A stretch of DNA of 35,100 nt from Arenicellales bacterium (GCA_030066885.1 JASJAT010000034.1:1-35100); one strand, 5' to 3'. Positions 26,051 to 34,039 are shown, counted from the stretch's first letter. Notes: generated by a model from the sequence alone, not told the origin. A program made the numbers and translations.

Positions 26051-26632
26051 ATGACATCACCTGTGCTGTTAGTCGTTGGACTGGGTAATCCAGGAGACCG
26101 TTATGCTGCGACACGTCATAACGCTGGACTGAATTTCTTACACCAGGTTGCGGCGGACTACGGTGCTACATTTCGCCACGAATCAAAATTCGAAGGGAAA
26201 GTCGCCAATGCGCGTATCGAATCGAACGAAGTTCGACTATTTGCCCCGAATACGTTCATGAATGACAGCGGTCGCCCCATTGCCAAGGTGGTTAACTTCT
26301 ACAAAGTACCGATGGAGCAGTTGCTCATTGTGCATGACGAACTGGATTTGCCACCGGGTACGGTGCGGGTAAAACGAGGTGGCGGGGCCGGCGGTCATAA
26401 TGGCTTGCGCGATATATTCCCGAAGCTGGGTTCGAGAGATTTTCTGCGCCTACGGATTGGCATAGGTCACCCGGGTTCGGCCGATCAGGTCGTTGACTAT
26501 GTCCTACGCAAGCCACCTGAGGCAGACGCTGATCTCATACAGAAGTCAATCGAAGCGGCGCGCAAGGAGTTCCCCAAGATTGTTCGTGGAGACACCGATT
26601 TGGCAATGAACGTACTCCACACCCGTGATTAG
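26051..26632 (+). CDS. pth: Peptidyl-tRNA hydrolase
   Basis: Releases peptides from prematurely dropped peptidyl-tRNA. Of 193 residues, VVGLGNPGDRYAATRHNAG holds N13 and the catalytic H23. NTFMNDSGRPI is the substrate-binding motif, VHDELDLPPGTVRVK carries the Asp that orients the catalytic histidine, and GGGAGGHNGLRDI follows. It is 36 bp after rplY. Confidence 0.96.
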   Translation: MTSPVLLVVGLGNPGDRYAATRHNAGLNFLHQVAADYGATFRHESKFEGKVANARIESNEVRLFAPNTFMNDSGRPIAKVVNFYKVPMEQLLIVHDELDLPPGTVRVKRGGGAGGHNGLRDIFPKLGSRDFLRLRIGIGHPGSADQVVDYVLRKPPEADADLIQKSIEAARKEFPKIVRGDTDLAMNVLHTRD

Positions 26633-26683
26633 GATGTACCTCACTCCGGTAAGATCGGCACCGTTATTGCGATCGTGTCCAGG

Positions 26684-26710
26684 TGGTAGGAGCGGTATCT
26701 CCCCCGCGAT
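26684..26710 (+). repeat. REP-like palindrome, copy 5
   Basis: The sequence tggtaggagcggtatctcccccgcgat lies between pth and ychF and belongs to the REP family, with a variant centre. Confidence 0.6.
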
Positions 26711-26740
26711 CGGGCCTCCTATTCGATAAATACAAGGATC

Positions 26741-27832
26741 ATGGGCTTTCGCTGCGGTATAGTGGGTTTACCCAACGTTGGAAAATCCACGCTTTTCAAT
26801 GCTCTAACGCGCTCGGCAATTCAAGCCGAGAACTACCCGTTTTGCACGATTGAACCCAACGTTGGCATCGTGCCGGTGCCGGACGAACGCTTGCAACGCA
26901 TTGCGGACATTGTGCGTCCAAAACAAGTCATTCCCACCGTCATAGAATTTGTCGACATCGCAGGGTTGGTAGCAGGTGCGTCACAAGGGGAAGGGCTCGG
27001 GAATAGGTTCTTGGCACATATTCGTGAAGTTGATGCGATCGCGCACGTGGTGCGGTGTTTCGAAGACAACAACATTACCCATGTCTCCGGTAAGGTGGAT
27101 CCGGCATCTGATATCGAGATAGTTAACACGGAGTTATTGTTGGCAGACATGGAAGCTATTGAGCGTGCAATTGCAAAAACGGAGAGAGCTTCCAAAGCCG
27201 GTGATAAATATGAGATGTCGAGATACAAATTGTTCACGCAGGTACATCAACAACTCGACAATGGAAAACCAGTCCGAACGATGAGCCTCTCTAAACAGGA
27301 AAAGGACGCTGTTAAGCCACTATGTCTGCTGACCAGCAAGCCGTTGTTCTACATTGCTAATGTCGATGAGGAGGGACTTACACAGAATCCGTATCTTACT
27401 CGAGTCGAAGAAATCGCAACCGGAGAAGGTACTCCGGTCGTTCCGATTTGTGCAGCCATCGAGTCCGAGCTGGCACAACTTGCCGATAGAGATCGGAGGG
27501 AGTTTTTAGCAGAGTTGGGGTTGAATGAACCTGGCCTAAATCGGGTCATCCGTGCTGGCTATCACCTTCTAAGTTTGCAGACATTCTTGACCGCTGGACC
27601 GAAAGAAGCCCGCGCTTGGACTGTCCGCACTGGAACAAGAGCACCTCAGGCCGCTGGGGTAATCCATACTGACTTTGAGCGTGGTTTTATCCGGGCCGAA
27701 GTGATCTCATACGAAGACTATGTCGCGCTGGGCGGTGAGCAAGGAGCTAAAGAGGCCGGAAAGATGCGCCTGGAAGGAAAGGATTATGTCATTCAGGATG
27801 GGGACGTCGTCCACTTCAGATTTAATGTTTAA
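26741..27832 (+). CDS. ychF: YchF/Ola1-family ATPase
   Basis: TRAFAC-class P-loop NTPase, 363 residues, which binds ribosomes and prefers [21 protein letters not shown] is the Walker A region at residues 6-23. [19 protein letters not shown] is the switch II region. ANVDEEG is the NxxE-type motif that replaces NKxD and gives ATP specificity. [20 protein letters not shown] is the C-terminal TGS domain. AAGGA precedes ATG 26741. tRNA-Met follows 194 bp downstream, as in Pseudomonas. Confidence 0.97.
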   Translation: MGFRCGIVGLPNVGKSTLFNALTRSAIQAENYPFCTIEPNVGIVPVPDERLQRIADIVRPKQVIPTVIEFVDIAGLVAGASQGEGLGNRFLAHIREVDAIAHVVRCFEDNNITHVSGKVDPASDIEIVNTELLLADMEAIERAIAKTERASKAGDKYEMSRYKLFTQVHQQLDNGKPVRTMSLSKQEKDAVKPLCLLTSKPLFYIANVDEEGLTQNPYLTRVEEIATGEGTPVVPICAAIESELAQLADRDRREFLAELGLNEPGLNRVIRAGYHLLSLQTFLTAGPKEARAWTVRTGTRAPQAAGVIHTDFERGFIRAEVISYEDYVALGGEQGAKEAGKMRLEGKDYVIQDGDVVHFRFNV

Positions 27833-27902
27833 CACCGGATCCAAACTGCATACTCGCGTATACGTGTCTACTGTAAGGAATAATGTAAGGTATATATAGG
27901 AC

Positions 27903-27934
27903 CGTCATTCCCGCATGCTTTTAGCGGGAATCCA
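27903..27934. repeat. cgtcattcccgc dispersed palindromic repeat
   Basis: cgtcattcccgc-atgctttta-gcgggaatcca forms a 7-bp stem (TTCCCGC/GCGGGAA). It is a widespread intergenic repeat type in proteobacteria, here between ychF and tRNA-Met. A short direct repeat (tgtaagg, twice) lies just upstream near 27870-27890. Confidence 0.6.
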
Positions 27935-27970
27935 TTGAGGGAGTACATGACCGGAACACGAACCCTGAGG

Positions 27971-27999
27971 TTGACAAAGCTTCTTTAAGCTTTGAGAAT
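27971..27999 (+). promoter_or_regulatory. tRNA-Met promoter
   Basis: A perfect -35 TTGACA (27971-27976), 17-bp spacer and GAGAAT (27994-27999) stand 27 bp before the tRNA. The spacer contains the inverted repeat AAAGCTT/AAGCTTT. Confidence 0.6.
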
Positions 28000-28025
28000 C
28001 TCCGCCCCTTCCAGTTTATCAGTGT

Positions 28026-28102
28026 GGCTATGTAGCTCAGCTGGTTAGAGCACGGCACTCATAATGCCGGGGTCGGTGGTTCAAGTCCACCCATAGCCAC
28101 CA
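28026..28102 (+). tRNA. tRNA-Met, elongator type (anticodon CAT)
   Basis: The 77-nt cloverleaf has acceptor GGCTATG/CATAGCC and CCA encoded. The anticodon arm CGGCA-CTCATAA-TGCCG gives anticodon CAT. The D-arm AGCTCAGCTGGTTAGAGC and the overall sequence match elongator tRNA-Met better than the lysidine-modified tRNA-Ile2. It marks the boundary between conserved and accessory DNA. Confidence 0.93.
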
Positions 28103-28126
28103 TCCAACTTTGGGTCCATTCTGGGC

Positions 28127-28163
28127 ACATAGGTAACAGTTTATACCGAGGACATAGGTAACA
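28127..28163. repeat. Short direct repeats, possible IS-end remnant
   Basis: The 12-mer acataggtaaca occurs at 28127-28138 and 28152-28163. Similar acataggtaaca-type sequence occurs at the ends of some insertion sequences. No matching partner end or transposase is seen here. Confidence 0.35.
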
Positions 28164-28404
28164 CATTTGGAGCGAAGGGATTGTCACCCACGGGCTCCAC
28201 TCGGTTCTCGTCTTGGTCGGGCCTTTGTTCATCCGAGTCCCCTAGATATCCCCTCGCGACCTGGGTTCTCCCGTGCCCGAGCTCGGCGGCGATGATCCGC
28301 CGGGCCGTCCCATAGCGACGGCGCTGAGTTCGGCTCATTTTCCGCCGCATCGGTCTTCCCCGCTTGGAAGGAGGGTGGCCGGTGAGCTCCTTGTAGCGCG
28401 TGAT
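28141..28404 (-). pseudogene. Tyrosine-recombinase (integrase) C-terminal remnant
   Basis: An open minus-strand frame from 28404 to 28141 encodes ITRYKELTGHPPSKRGRP and then RRYGTARRIIAAELGHGRTQVARGYLGDSDE. ELGHGR...YLG matches the C-terminal box of integrase-domain proteins (LGH followed by the tyrosine nucleophile). An in-frame stop lies just before the Ile and the N-terminal and central parts are missing, so it is a remnant. The IS-like sequence adds unrelated residues at the 3' end. Sitting 39 bp from tRNA-Met, it is the expected position of an island integrase. The identification is from motif memory, not a search. Confidence 0.5.
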
Positions 28405-28502
28405 CTACACGAGCCGGCGGCATGACTGGGATGAAACCTCCGACGAGACACCGAGTTTCGAGGCGATGCCTCCGGAGTCGTAGGTCGAAACTCCCGAGAC
28501 TG

Positions 28503-29426
28503 CTAAGAGCCGGCGGTATGCGCTTCCCGGTATTCGCTTGGCCCCATACCGAAGAACTCCTGAAATGCGTGGCTGAAGTGGCTTCGGCTCTCGTAACCCA
28601 CCTGTCCGGCGATGGCCTTGACCGGCTGATCCGAGTTGGCCAGCATGCGCGCCCCGGCGCGCAGCCGAACCTCGGTTACGAAATCCATCGGCGAGCGCCC
28701 GAACGACTCCTTGAACTGCGCGGCAAAGGTCGAGCGGCTCATCGCGCACATATCAGCCAGGATTTCCAGTGAATAGCGCTGGCCCGGCTGGTCGATCACC
28801 TTCTCTATGGCGGCGCTCAGGCGGGGTTTCTCCAGCGCCAGCAGCCAGGGCAGCCGGCACTCCGATGATTCCCCGTGTGCGCGCAGCAATTGGATGAAAC
28901 ACTGCTGAAACAACACCTTTAACATGGAGCGTGAGCCGACCCGGGGTCGGGCCATCTCATCGATGATGGAGTCTATGCTGTCCCGTATTGGGTCGCCTTC
29001 CCGGGTGTGGAGGACAATCGGCTCCGGCAGGTAGTCGAATATCCCATCCAGCCCCCGGTAGCGGGCATCCACCGATCCGCAGGTAACTGCGACGCCGCCC
29101 TCGAGTTCGCCGATATTCCGCCCCGCCTCCACGAGTTCAGCATCCATGGGTCGGCACTGGCGGACGCGCTCCGACAGATCGGCGGGTAAACCGGTGCCCT
29201 CGAGGCGGTGTACGGTTCCCGCCGGCACGACAACCATGGTCCCGGGCTCCGCAGCCACCCGGTCCCGGGCGTCGAAAGTCAGAACGCCTCTACCACCGAG
29301 TACGTAGTGAATGGTGGCTTCGTCCCGCGGCCCGAGGTCGAGCGATTCCCCCGCCTCTGCACAGCAGAACGCGAACGGCCGCACCACGATGTCAAGATTC
29401 TCGAACAATTTGTCTATTGACAGCAC
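28503..29426 (-). CDS. AraC-family transcriptional regulator with cupin sensor domain
   Basis: From GTG 29426, with GGAAG 8 bp upstream, the protein is 307 residues. The frame remains open upstream, but the extra 94 residues are not protein-like. The N-terminus (residues 1-90) is a cupin-type ligand pocket with GGRGVLTF and PAGTVHRLEG. The C-terminal pair of HTH motifs is clear: YSLEILADMCAMSRSTFAAQF and PVKAIAGQVGYESRSHFSHAF, then GMGPSEYR. It is divergent from the cysteine hydrolase gene and probably controls it. G+C content is higher than in the core region. Confidence 0.88.
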   Translation of the reverse strand: MLSIDKLFENLDIVVRPFAFCCAEAGESLDLGPRDEATIHYVLGGRGVLTFDARDRVAAEPGTMVVVPAGTVHRLEGTGLPADLSERVRQCRPMDAELVEAGRNIGELEGGVAVTCGSVDARYRGLDGIFDYLPEPIVLHTREGDPIRDSIDSIIDEMARPRVGSRSMLKVLFQQCFIQLLRAHGESSECRLPWLLALEKPRLSAAIEKVIDQPGQRYSLEILADMCAMSRSTFAAQFKESFGRSPMDFVTEVRLRAGARMLANSDQPVKAIAGQVGYESRSHFSHAFQEFFGMGPSEYREAHTAGS

Positions 29427-29616
29427 GATATCTTCCGTATCCTGCTTCCGCCAAGCAGTATACCCACCTCCGGACGATACCGCACAGAATCCGGACGATT
29501 CTGAACCGCGTCGGACGATTCCGCACCTATACCGGCCCAAGGAACACGCCAATCTGCTTACTCTGAAGCCGTGGTCAGATTCACAGTTCATAACTTCAAC
29601 GTACGGAGGTATCGAA

Positions 29617-30444
29617 ATGTACAACAAACCAGGCATCAACCATGAAATAGCCGATGACGCCGTTGACCGTCGTGGGTTCCTGAAGACCGGTCTCGCCCTC
29701 GGCGCCACCGCAGCCGCTGCCGCCGGTGCACTCCCGAGTCGCGCCGCTGCCGCGGAAAATCCGTACGCGGACCCCGCAGAGCCCGCACTGCCGCCGTCGA
29801 ATATGGTGCTGGACCCGAGCCGAGCCGCGCTGGTGGTGGTTGACCCTCAGATCGATTTCCTCAGCCCCGATGGAGTCACCTGGGGCGTGGTGGGTGCGAG
29901 CGTGCAGGAGCACAATACGGTCGAGAACCTGGAGCGGCTGTTCAAGGCCGCCAAGCAGGTCGACCTGACGGTGGCGGTCTCGCCGCACTACTACTACCCC
30001 ACAGACAAGGGCTGGCGCTTCGAAGGGGCGCTGGAGAAGCTGATGCACGCCATCGGCATGTTCGACCGGGAAAGCCCTTTCGAACTGACCGAGAATTCCG
30101 GCGCCGACTTCATGCCCCAGTACAAACCCTACATCCTCGATGGCAAGACCATCATCACCTCGCCGCACAAGGTGTATGGCCCCGAAGTGAACGATCTGGC
30201 GCTCCAGTTGCGCAAGCACGGCGTTGACCAGGTCGTGCTGGCGGGCATGTCGGCGAACCTGTGCGTGGAATCGCACCTGCGCGAGTTGCTCGAGCAGGGA
30301 TTCGAGGTGGCCGTGGTCCGCGATGCGACCGCTGCCGCGAAGATCCCCGAGGGCGACGGCTATCTCGCCGCCATCATCAACTTCCGCTACATCGCGAACG
30401 CCCTTTGGACCACGGATGAGGCGGTCAAGCTCATTACCGCGTGA
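29617..30444 (+). CDS. Tat-exported isochorismatase-family cysteine hydrolase
   Basis: Protein of 275 residues. The N-terminus has a twin-arginine signal (DRRGFLKTG, then a hydrophobic Ala-rich run), cleaved near AAAENPYADP. The hydrolase domain has ALVVVDPQIDF with the catalytic Asp, SPHKVYGPE with the likely Lys, and GMSANLCVESHLRELLEQGF with the nucleophilic Cys, completing the Asp-Lys-Cys triad of nicotinamidase/isochorismatase enzymes. ATG 29617 has GGAGGT 6 bp upstream. Export in a folded state is unusual for this family, and the substrate is unknown. It is probably controlled by the adjacent AraC protein. Confidence 0.85.
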   Translation: MYNKPGINHEIADDAVDRRGFLKTGLALGATAAAAAGALPSRAAAAENPYADPAEPALPPSNMVLDPSRAALVVVDPQIDFLSPDGVTWGVVGASVQEHNTVENLERLFKAAKQVDLTVAVSPHYYYPTDKGWRFEGALEKLMHAIGMFDRESPFELTENSGADFMPQYKPYILDGKTIITSPHKVYGPEVNDLALQLRKHGVDQVVLAGMSANLCVESHLRELLEQGFEVAVVRDATAAAKIPEGDGYLAAIINFRYIANALWTTDEAVKLITA

Positions 30445-30554
30445 GCCACACCGGTACTCCGATGGCCGGTTTCTCACGCCGGCGCGGGCACGGAACCAGC
30501 CAGGAGACCGTGCCCGCATATGGCGGGAACCATGAGACAACAGGAGAGAAAACG

Positions 30555-30719
30555 ATGACACAATTCAATGATCTGTACGATCGCATGATCCGCGCCATGG
30601 GCGTCGAAGACCTCAATATCTCCACGGCCGGCGTGAAGTTCTACAGGCACGGTGGCGACATTCCAGACGTGGCCGTGACGTTACAGATCGCATTGAGATT
30701 AACCCAAAAGATCTGTTAG
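30555..30719 (+). pseudogene. Short ORF, 5' fragment of an unrecognised gene joined to DUF433 sequence
   Basis: ATG 30555, with GGAGAG upstream, begins MTQFNDLYDRMIRAMGVEDL and runs for 54 codons. The first about 40 residues look like a genuine N-terminus with good translation signals, and the gene follows the hydrolase by 110 bp. The last residues come from reading a DUF433 remnant in another frame. I do not recognise the family. It is probably a truncated gene of the hydrolase operon. Confidence 0.45.
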
Positions 30720-30823
30720 ATGCTTACCCCGGATTGACTGAGGCCGATATCAAGGCAGCGGTTGCCTATTCTGCCGATACGCTCGCGCATGAAGAAACGA
30801 TTCTGATAGTCGGGCGACAATAA
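30686..30823 (+). pseudogene. DUF433 (antitoxin-like) remnant with internal deletion
   Basis: The frame reads DRIEINPKDLLDAYPGLTEA and then DIKAAVAYSADTLAHEETIL up to TAA at 30821-30823. Intact DUF433 proteins have about 40 residues between the RIxxNP start and the LLxxYPxLTxxDI end; these are missing here, so the middle is deleted. There is no start codon in this frame. DUF433 genes are often followed by a DUF5615 toxin gene; none is visible downstream. Confidence 0.55.
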
Positions 30824-30928
30824 TCGACGGCGTTCGGCTTCAGCAAAACGAGGTTTTGCCTGTGAGAACCCTGACCTTCTGTTGTGCCGATATGCTCGCC
30901 TCATCAGATCGATGTGGGCGCGCAAGTT

Positions 30929-31864
30929 CTATCCAAGTCTACTCTCTGCGATCTCAAGGCTTCTCGCCACAGCTTCGTGAAGCAGGATCGGTTCGCTCCC
31001 TGGCCCCACCGTCAAGAGTTTTGGGCCAGTTCTTGGCGACCCCACGTACGGGCGAATATAGACTTGACCATCCGGGCATCGCTCGAAATAAGTGTATCCC
31101 TCATCGTGCCCCACTCTTGTGCAGCCCTTAATTCTGAGAATCGTGCGCGGAATCGAATCACAAATATCATTGATGCATCCAACGTTAGGAAGATCGGGAA
31201 GATCAATGGAACACGAGGACCAGTGCGCCTTGTTGTGGTCTAGGCTGGTGATTGCTTTTTCAATGGGTTTGAGCTTTGGAATCAGTAATACATCGAGCTC
31301 TGCTTTGGTTACAATCGAGGCAAGCGGATTGACTTTCCTTACCTCAGTATCAACTTGAGCCACTCTTTCTTTCGAAACGCCCTCGAGATGTGTGAAGAGA
31401 ATGAGAGAAGAGACTTTAAGCTGTTCAGCTTCAAGCTCGTTGTGAAAACCTCTCTTTTGCCAGTTCTTTACGTCCACCACAGATACTTGAACCGGAGGCA
31501 TAAAACGTTCTTCCAGGCCAACACCGAGAAAACCCATCAGTGTACATGCATCGGAGGTGCCGTTCGCCTCAATCAGCGTTATTCCTCTCCTCCTCGCTGG
31601 GATGCTGTTCACGCAGTCTCTTAGCTCGCCAATGCCGTCGCAACAAATACAGCTGCCAGTAAGGGCTTTCACCGACCTTGGCATGATGTCAACGGAAATC
31701 TGCTGGGCATCGAGATCCGCGTTCATGTAGTCATTGAGGATCACATAGGGATCCCACCTTTTCTCAAGGAAGCTCTCGACTAGGTGCCTTAGGAGCGTGG
31801 TCTTTCCTGCCCCCAAGAAACCAACGATAGTTACAATCGATTCCGTTGTGTTCGCAGCGTGCAT
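30929..31864 (-). CDS. COG0523 (CobW/YjiA)-like P-loop metallochaperone, atypical
   Basis: Protein of 311 residues. GFLGAGKTT (15-23) is Walker A, and CICC (72-75) is the CxCC metal-binding motif of COG0523. SVVDVKNW matches the Walker B region. The guanine-specificity NKxD is not present: the equivalent place reads LFTHLEGVSK (about 156-165), so nucleotide preference may differ. A short C-terminal domain is present (YTYFERCPDG and following). The family delivers zinc or other metals to client enzymes and is often Zur-controlled. Base composition is lower in G+C than in the flanking genes, suggesting separate acquisition. Confidence 0.8.
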   Translation of the reverse strand: MHAANTTESIVTIVGFLGAGKTTLLRHLVESFLEKRWDPYVILNDYMNADLDAQQISVDIMPRSVKALTGSCICCDGIGELRDCVNSIPARRRGITLIEANGTSDACTLMGFLGVGLEERFMPPVQVSVVDVKNWQKRGFHNELEAEQLKVSSLILFTHLEGVSKERVAQVDTEVRKVNPLASIVTKAELDVLLIPKLKPIEKAITSLDHNKAHWSSCSIDLPDLPNVGCINDICDSIPRTILRIKGCTRVGHDEGYTYFERCPDGQVYIRPYVGSPRTGPKLLTVGPGSEPILLHEAVARSLEIAESRLG

Positions 31865-31916
31865 TTTACGAACGCATCCTTAGAAGTATCGATGGCGGAG
31901 CAGGTATTTTGTAAAC

Positions 31917-31931
31917 AGTTGCAACATAACA
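31917..31931 (-). promoter_or_regulatory. Possible Zur-like operator upstream of the COG0523 gene
   Basis: On the minus strand TGTTATGTTGCAACT lies 53 bp before the COG0523 start. It matches ten of fifteen positions of the palindromic Zur core TGTTATAATATAACA, including one full half-site. It also contains GTTGCAAC. It is a weak match judged by eye. Confidence 0.3.
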
Positions 31932-31964
31932 ATTAGCGCGAACAACCAAACCAATGCCCACCGT

Positions 31965-32990
31965 TTACAAACCCATTATTGGTTTCAGCGCAAATGAGGC
32001 GTTCAGCAGCCACAGCCCCAAAAGCAATAGCAGGGCACCGCCAAGCGCTCCCACACCACCTGCTACTAGCGTCCACAGCGGTGACCGGTGAGCGACCACC
32101 GCACTCGCCCAACTCCGGGCCTTCGTGGCAAGAAAGGCCAAAACGACAACAGTGACCGCGGTCCCCAGGGACATCGCCATCACGGCAAGCGCGCCATGCC
32201 AAATTATGTCCATCACAGCGGCTAGGATCAGCACCAACACTGCTCCGCTGCACGGGCGCAGCCCAATCGCCAATACCACGCCAACCATCGCATGACGGCT
32301 GTCAACGGTGTCAATTTCAACCGCGCTGGGCAGATGCCGGCAGCCACAACCATCCCCGTGTACATGACCGGCATGGTCGTCGTGGACTTGGCCGGTTTCA
32401 TGCCGCAACTGGCGAACACTATGGGCCAAGGTGGCTGCGGCGCGTGCTAGCAGATAAAGTCCGACGATTGCAAGTAGAGTGAAGCTGACCCGCGTGGCCC
32501 ACAGTGATGCGGTTTCTGTCTCCCTCGGCAGCCAGCCGGCCATACCAACCAGGCCGTAAACCAGCAACAGCGCCGTTACGCCCTGCAGCAGCGCCGCGCT
32601 CGTCCCCATGGCGATACCGCGATTCAGCCGGCTTCGTTGGGTCAACAGGTAGGTCGTCAACACGGCCTTCCCATGTCCAGGCCCTGCGGCATGCAAGACA
32701 CCGTAAAGAATGCTCATCAGTACCAAAGCCCAGCCCACACCATCCTTGCCACGCAGGTCTCGTAACTCCCTCGTCAGCGCACGGTGAAACTCGCGCTGCT
32801 TTGACCAGACCCAGGTCGCAGCCTGATCCCAGACGGCGACTGCCTGCCTGGCACCAGCGTATTCATCACCTGTGGACTGCTCGATGATGGTTCGCTCACC
32901 CAGCAGTATATTTGTCGCATGCGATTCGGCCGAGAACACGATCGCACCCATCCATGCGAGAAAAATGGCCAAAGAGCAACTCACTCGCAT
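31965..32990 (-). CDS. NicO-family metal permease (nickel/cobalt or zinc)
   Basis: Membrane protein of 341 residues with an N-terminal signal/helix, several transmembrane segments and the NicO motifs LYGVLHAAGPGHGKAVL (about 95-111) and GLRPCSGA (243-250). Between them a cytoplasmic or periplasmic loop is rich in histidine and cysteine (201-219, HDDHAGHVHGDGCGCRH), a typical metal sink. Related RcnA and HoxN-type proteins move Ni or Co. Here the gene overlaps DUF1007 by 10 bp, a recurrent partnership, and stands in a zinc-type locus, so zinc is possible. Confidence 0.85.
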   Translation of the reverse strand: MRVSCSLAIFLAWMGAIVFSAESHATNILLGERTIIEQSTGDEYAGARQAVAVWDQAATWVWSKQREFHRALTRELRDLRGKDGVGWALVLMSILYGVLHAAGPGHGKAVLTTYLLTQRSRLNRGIAMGTSAALLQGVTALLLVYGLVGMAGWLPRETETASLWATRVSFTLLAIVGLYLLARAAATLAHSVRQLRHETGQVHDDHAGHVHGDGCGCRHLPSAVEIDTVDSRHAMVGVVLAIGLRPCSGAVLVLILAAVMDIIWHGALAVMAMSLGTAVTVVVLAFLATKARSWASAVVAHRSPLWTLVAGGVGALGGALLLLLGLWLLNASFALKPIMGL

Positions 32991-33622
32991 CGAATGGTCA
33001 CCGTTTCAGAGAACTGAATGCCGAGGTCATCACCACCGCTTTCATTTATCCCGAGCGAGGCCGCGTAGGCGACCAGGGCCGCGTCCGGTCTTGGCGCTTC
33101 GAGATGGTATCGACACGCCGGTGGCGCGTCTTTGAGCACGATGGCCGGCCCCTCTTCGGCGTGCAACATCTCGACAAAGTAAGTCGGCTCCGCGACCCGA
33201 TAGACAATGTCGCTTTTCGTCGGGTCCAACGGTACTGTCATCGGCAGGCGGAATTCGATCTCGATCCGATGATCCCGCATGCCAATCCGGGTTTGCTCGG
33301 GGGTGCCTAATTTGGCCTCTCCACCTTCGTGTTCAATCCGAATAAAGTAATGATGCTTCGATGTGTTACTCAGTATCTGATTGAGGATCGCCTGTAATTC
33401 CTCCCCGGTCGCGGCTGCATCATCGGTCAGCAACACCGAGTAGTAATCATCGAATAACCAGCGCAGTTTCACGCCGCTGATCAGTCCCTTTGGATTGAAT
33501 TGCCACTCGGCGAATACATCGATCCAATGGTGGGGATGGGCCTGTGGCGCTGAATTGCCGAGCAACAGCAGCAGCATCAATCCGGCCATGCCGCATCTGT
33601 GGTAATGCCGTACACCCATCAC
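32981..33622 (-). CDS. DUF1007 family exported protein
   Basis: Protein of 213 residues with a signal peptide (RCGMAGLMLLLLLGNSAPQA) and then the DUF1007 signature HPHHWIDVFAEWQFNPKGLI and LRWLFDDYYSVLL. HPHH near the mature N-terminus could bind a metal ion. The family is nearly always next to NicO-type permeases and is thought to act as a periplasmic accessory for metal uptake. It overlaps the upstream small gene by 4 bp (ATGA) and nicO by 10 bp, so the three are translationally coupled. Confidence 0.85.
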   Translation of the reverse strand: MMGVRHYHRCGMAGLMLLLLLGNSAPQAHPHHWIDVFAEWQFNPKGLISGVKLRWLFDDYYSVLLTDDAAATGEELQAILNQILSNTSKHHYFIRIEHEGGEAKLGTPEQTRIGMRDHRIEIEFRLPMTVPLDPTKSDIVYRVAEPTYFVEMLHAEEGPAIVLKDAPPACRYHLEAPRPDAALVAYAASLGINESGGDDLGIQFSETVTIRCE

Positions 33623-33855
33623 GTCTTGGCAGCAGCGCGTTGAAACCAGGCCAACACCTGCTCGCGATAGGAATCACCGTACAACCTCGCGAAACGTTGT
33701 GATTCCTCGTGGTGCGGATCACCGAGAACGGCGATGCGCGCCTGAAGAAACTCGGGCGTCAACGCCAGACCGCATTTGACTTCTATGCAATAGCGCCAAC
33801 TTGTGTAGTCGCCGGGAAACAGTTCCGCGGCATAGCGTGCGGTGTCGTCGGCCAT
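33619..33855 (-). CDS. Small protein of the metal locus, unrecognised
   Basis: From ATG 33855 it has 78 residues: MADDTARYAAELFPGDYTSW and onward, containing RYCIEVKCG with two cysteines, LTPEFLQARIAVL and REQVLAWFQ. I preferred this start because the longer frame upstream is a shadow of the COG0523 remnant. Starting 4 bp after the remnant's stop and overlapping DUF1007 by 4 bp, it is evidently an operon member. C-x6-C plus the setting might suggest metal binding, but no function is known to me. Confidence 0.7.
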   Translation of the reverse strand: MADDTARYAAELFPGDYTSWRYCIEVKCGLALTPEFLQARIAVLGDPHHEESQRFARLYGDSYREQVLAWFQRAAAKT

Positions 33856-33859
33856 GGGG

Positions 33860-34039
33860 TCAGTCCTCGTCGTGCTCGGCAGACCACTTCGGGAAGGGGT
33901 CGTCGAACGTCTTCCAGGTGTCCGGGCCGGCCGCCAGCTCGACATCGGCGAGCAGACAGCGATCGGGGATGTCGCGGGTCCGCTCAGGCTCGAGGTACCG
34001 GCCGATGAACACGATCTCCTGGCGGCTAGCCCTGATGCC
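33860..34039 (-). pseudogene. COG0523 GTPase C-terminal remnant
   Basis: Reading on from the receptor gene stop, the same frame encodes 59 residues without a good start codon: SRQEIVFIGRYLEPERTRDI, then PDRCLLADVELAAG and DDPFPKWSAEHDED. RQEIVFIG...CLL.D.E...DPFP.W is the usual C-terminus of zinc-regulated COG0523 proteins. The P-loop and CxCC parts are missing, so an internal deletion probably removed most of the gene, leaving the remnant between the receptor gene and the 78-aa gene. Confidence 0.6.

Noticed and set aside
28309-28319. cccatagcgac resembles the tRNA-Met 3' end cccatagccac and might be an attachment-site copy
   Set aside because: Only about ten matching bases with a mismatch and no longer match on either side; likely chance.
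29596-30561. Leftward ORF of 321 codons opposite the cysteine hydrolase
   Set aside because: High G+C DNA leaves antisense frames open; the hydrolase on the plus strand has a complete catalytic triad, Tat signal and ribosome site.
30824-30928. A DUF5615 toxin gene expected after DUF433
   Set aside because: No frame here shows the LxDExxP-type start or the conserved aspartates; the stretch has no recognisable gene.
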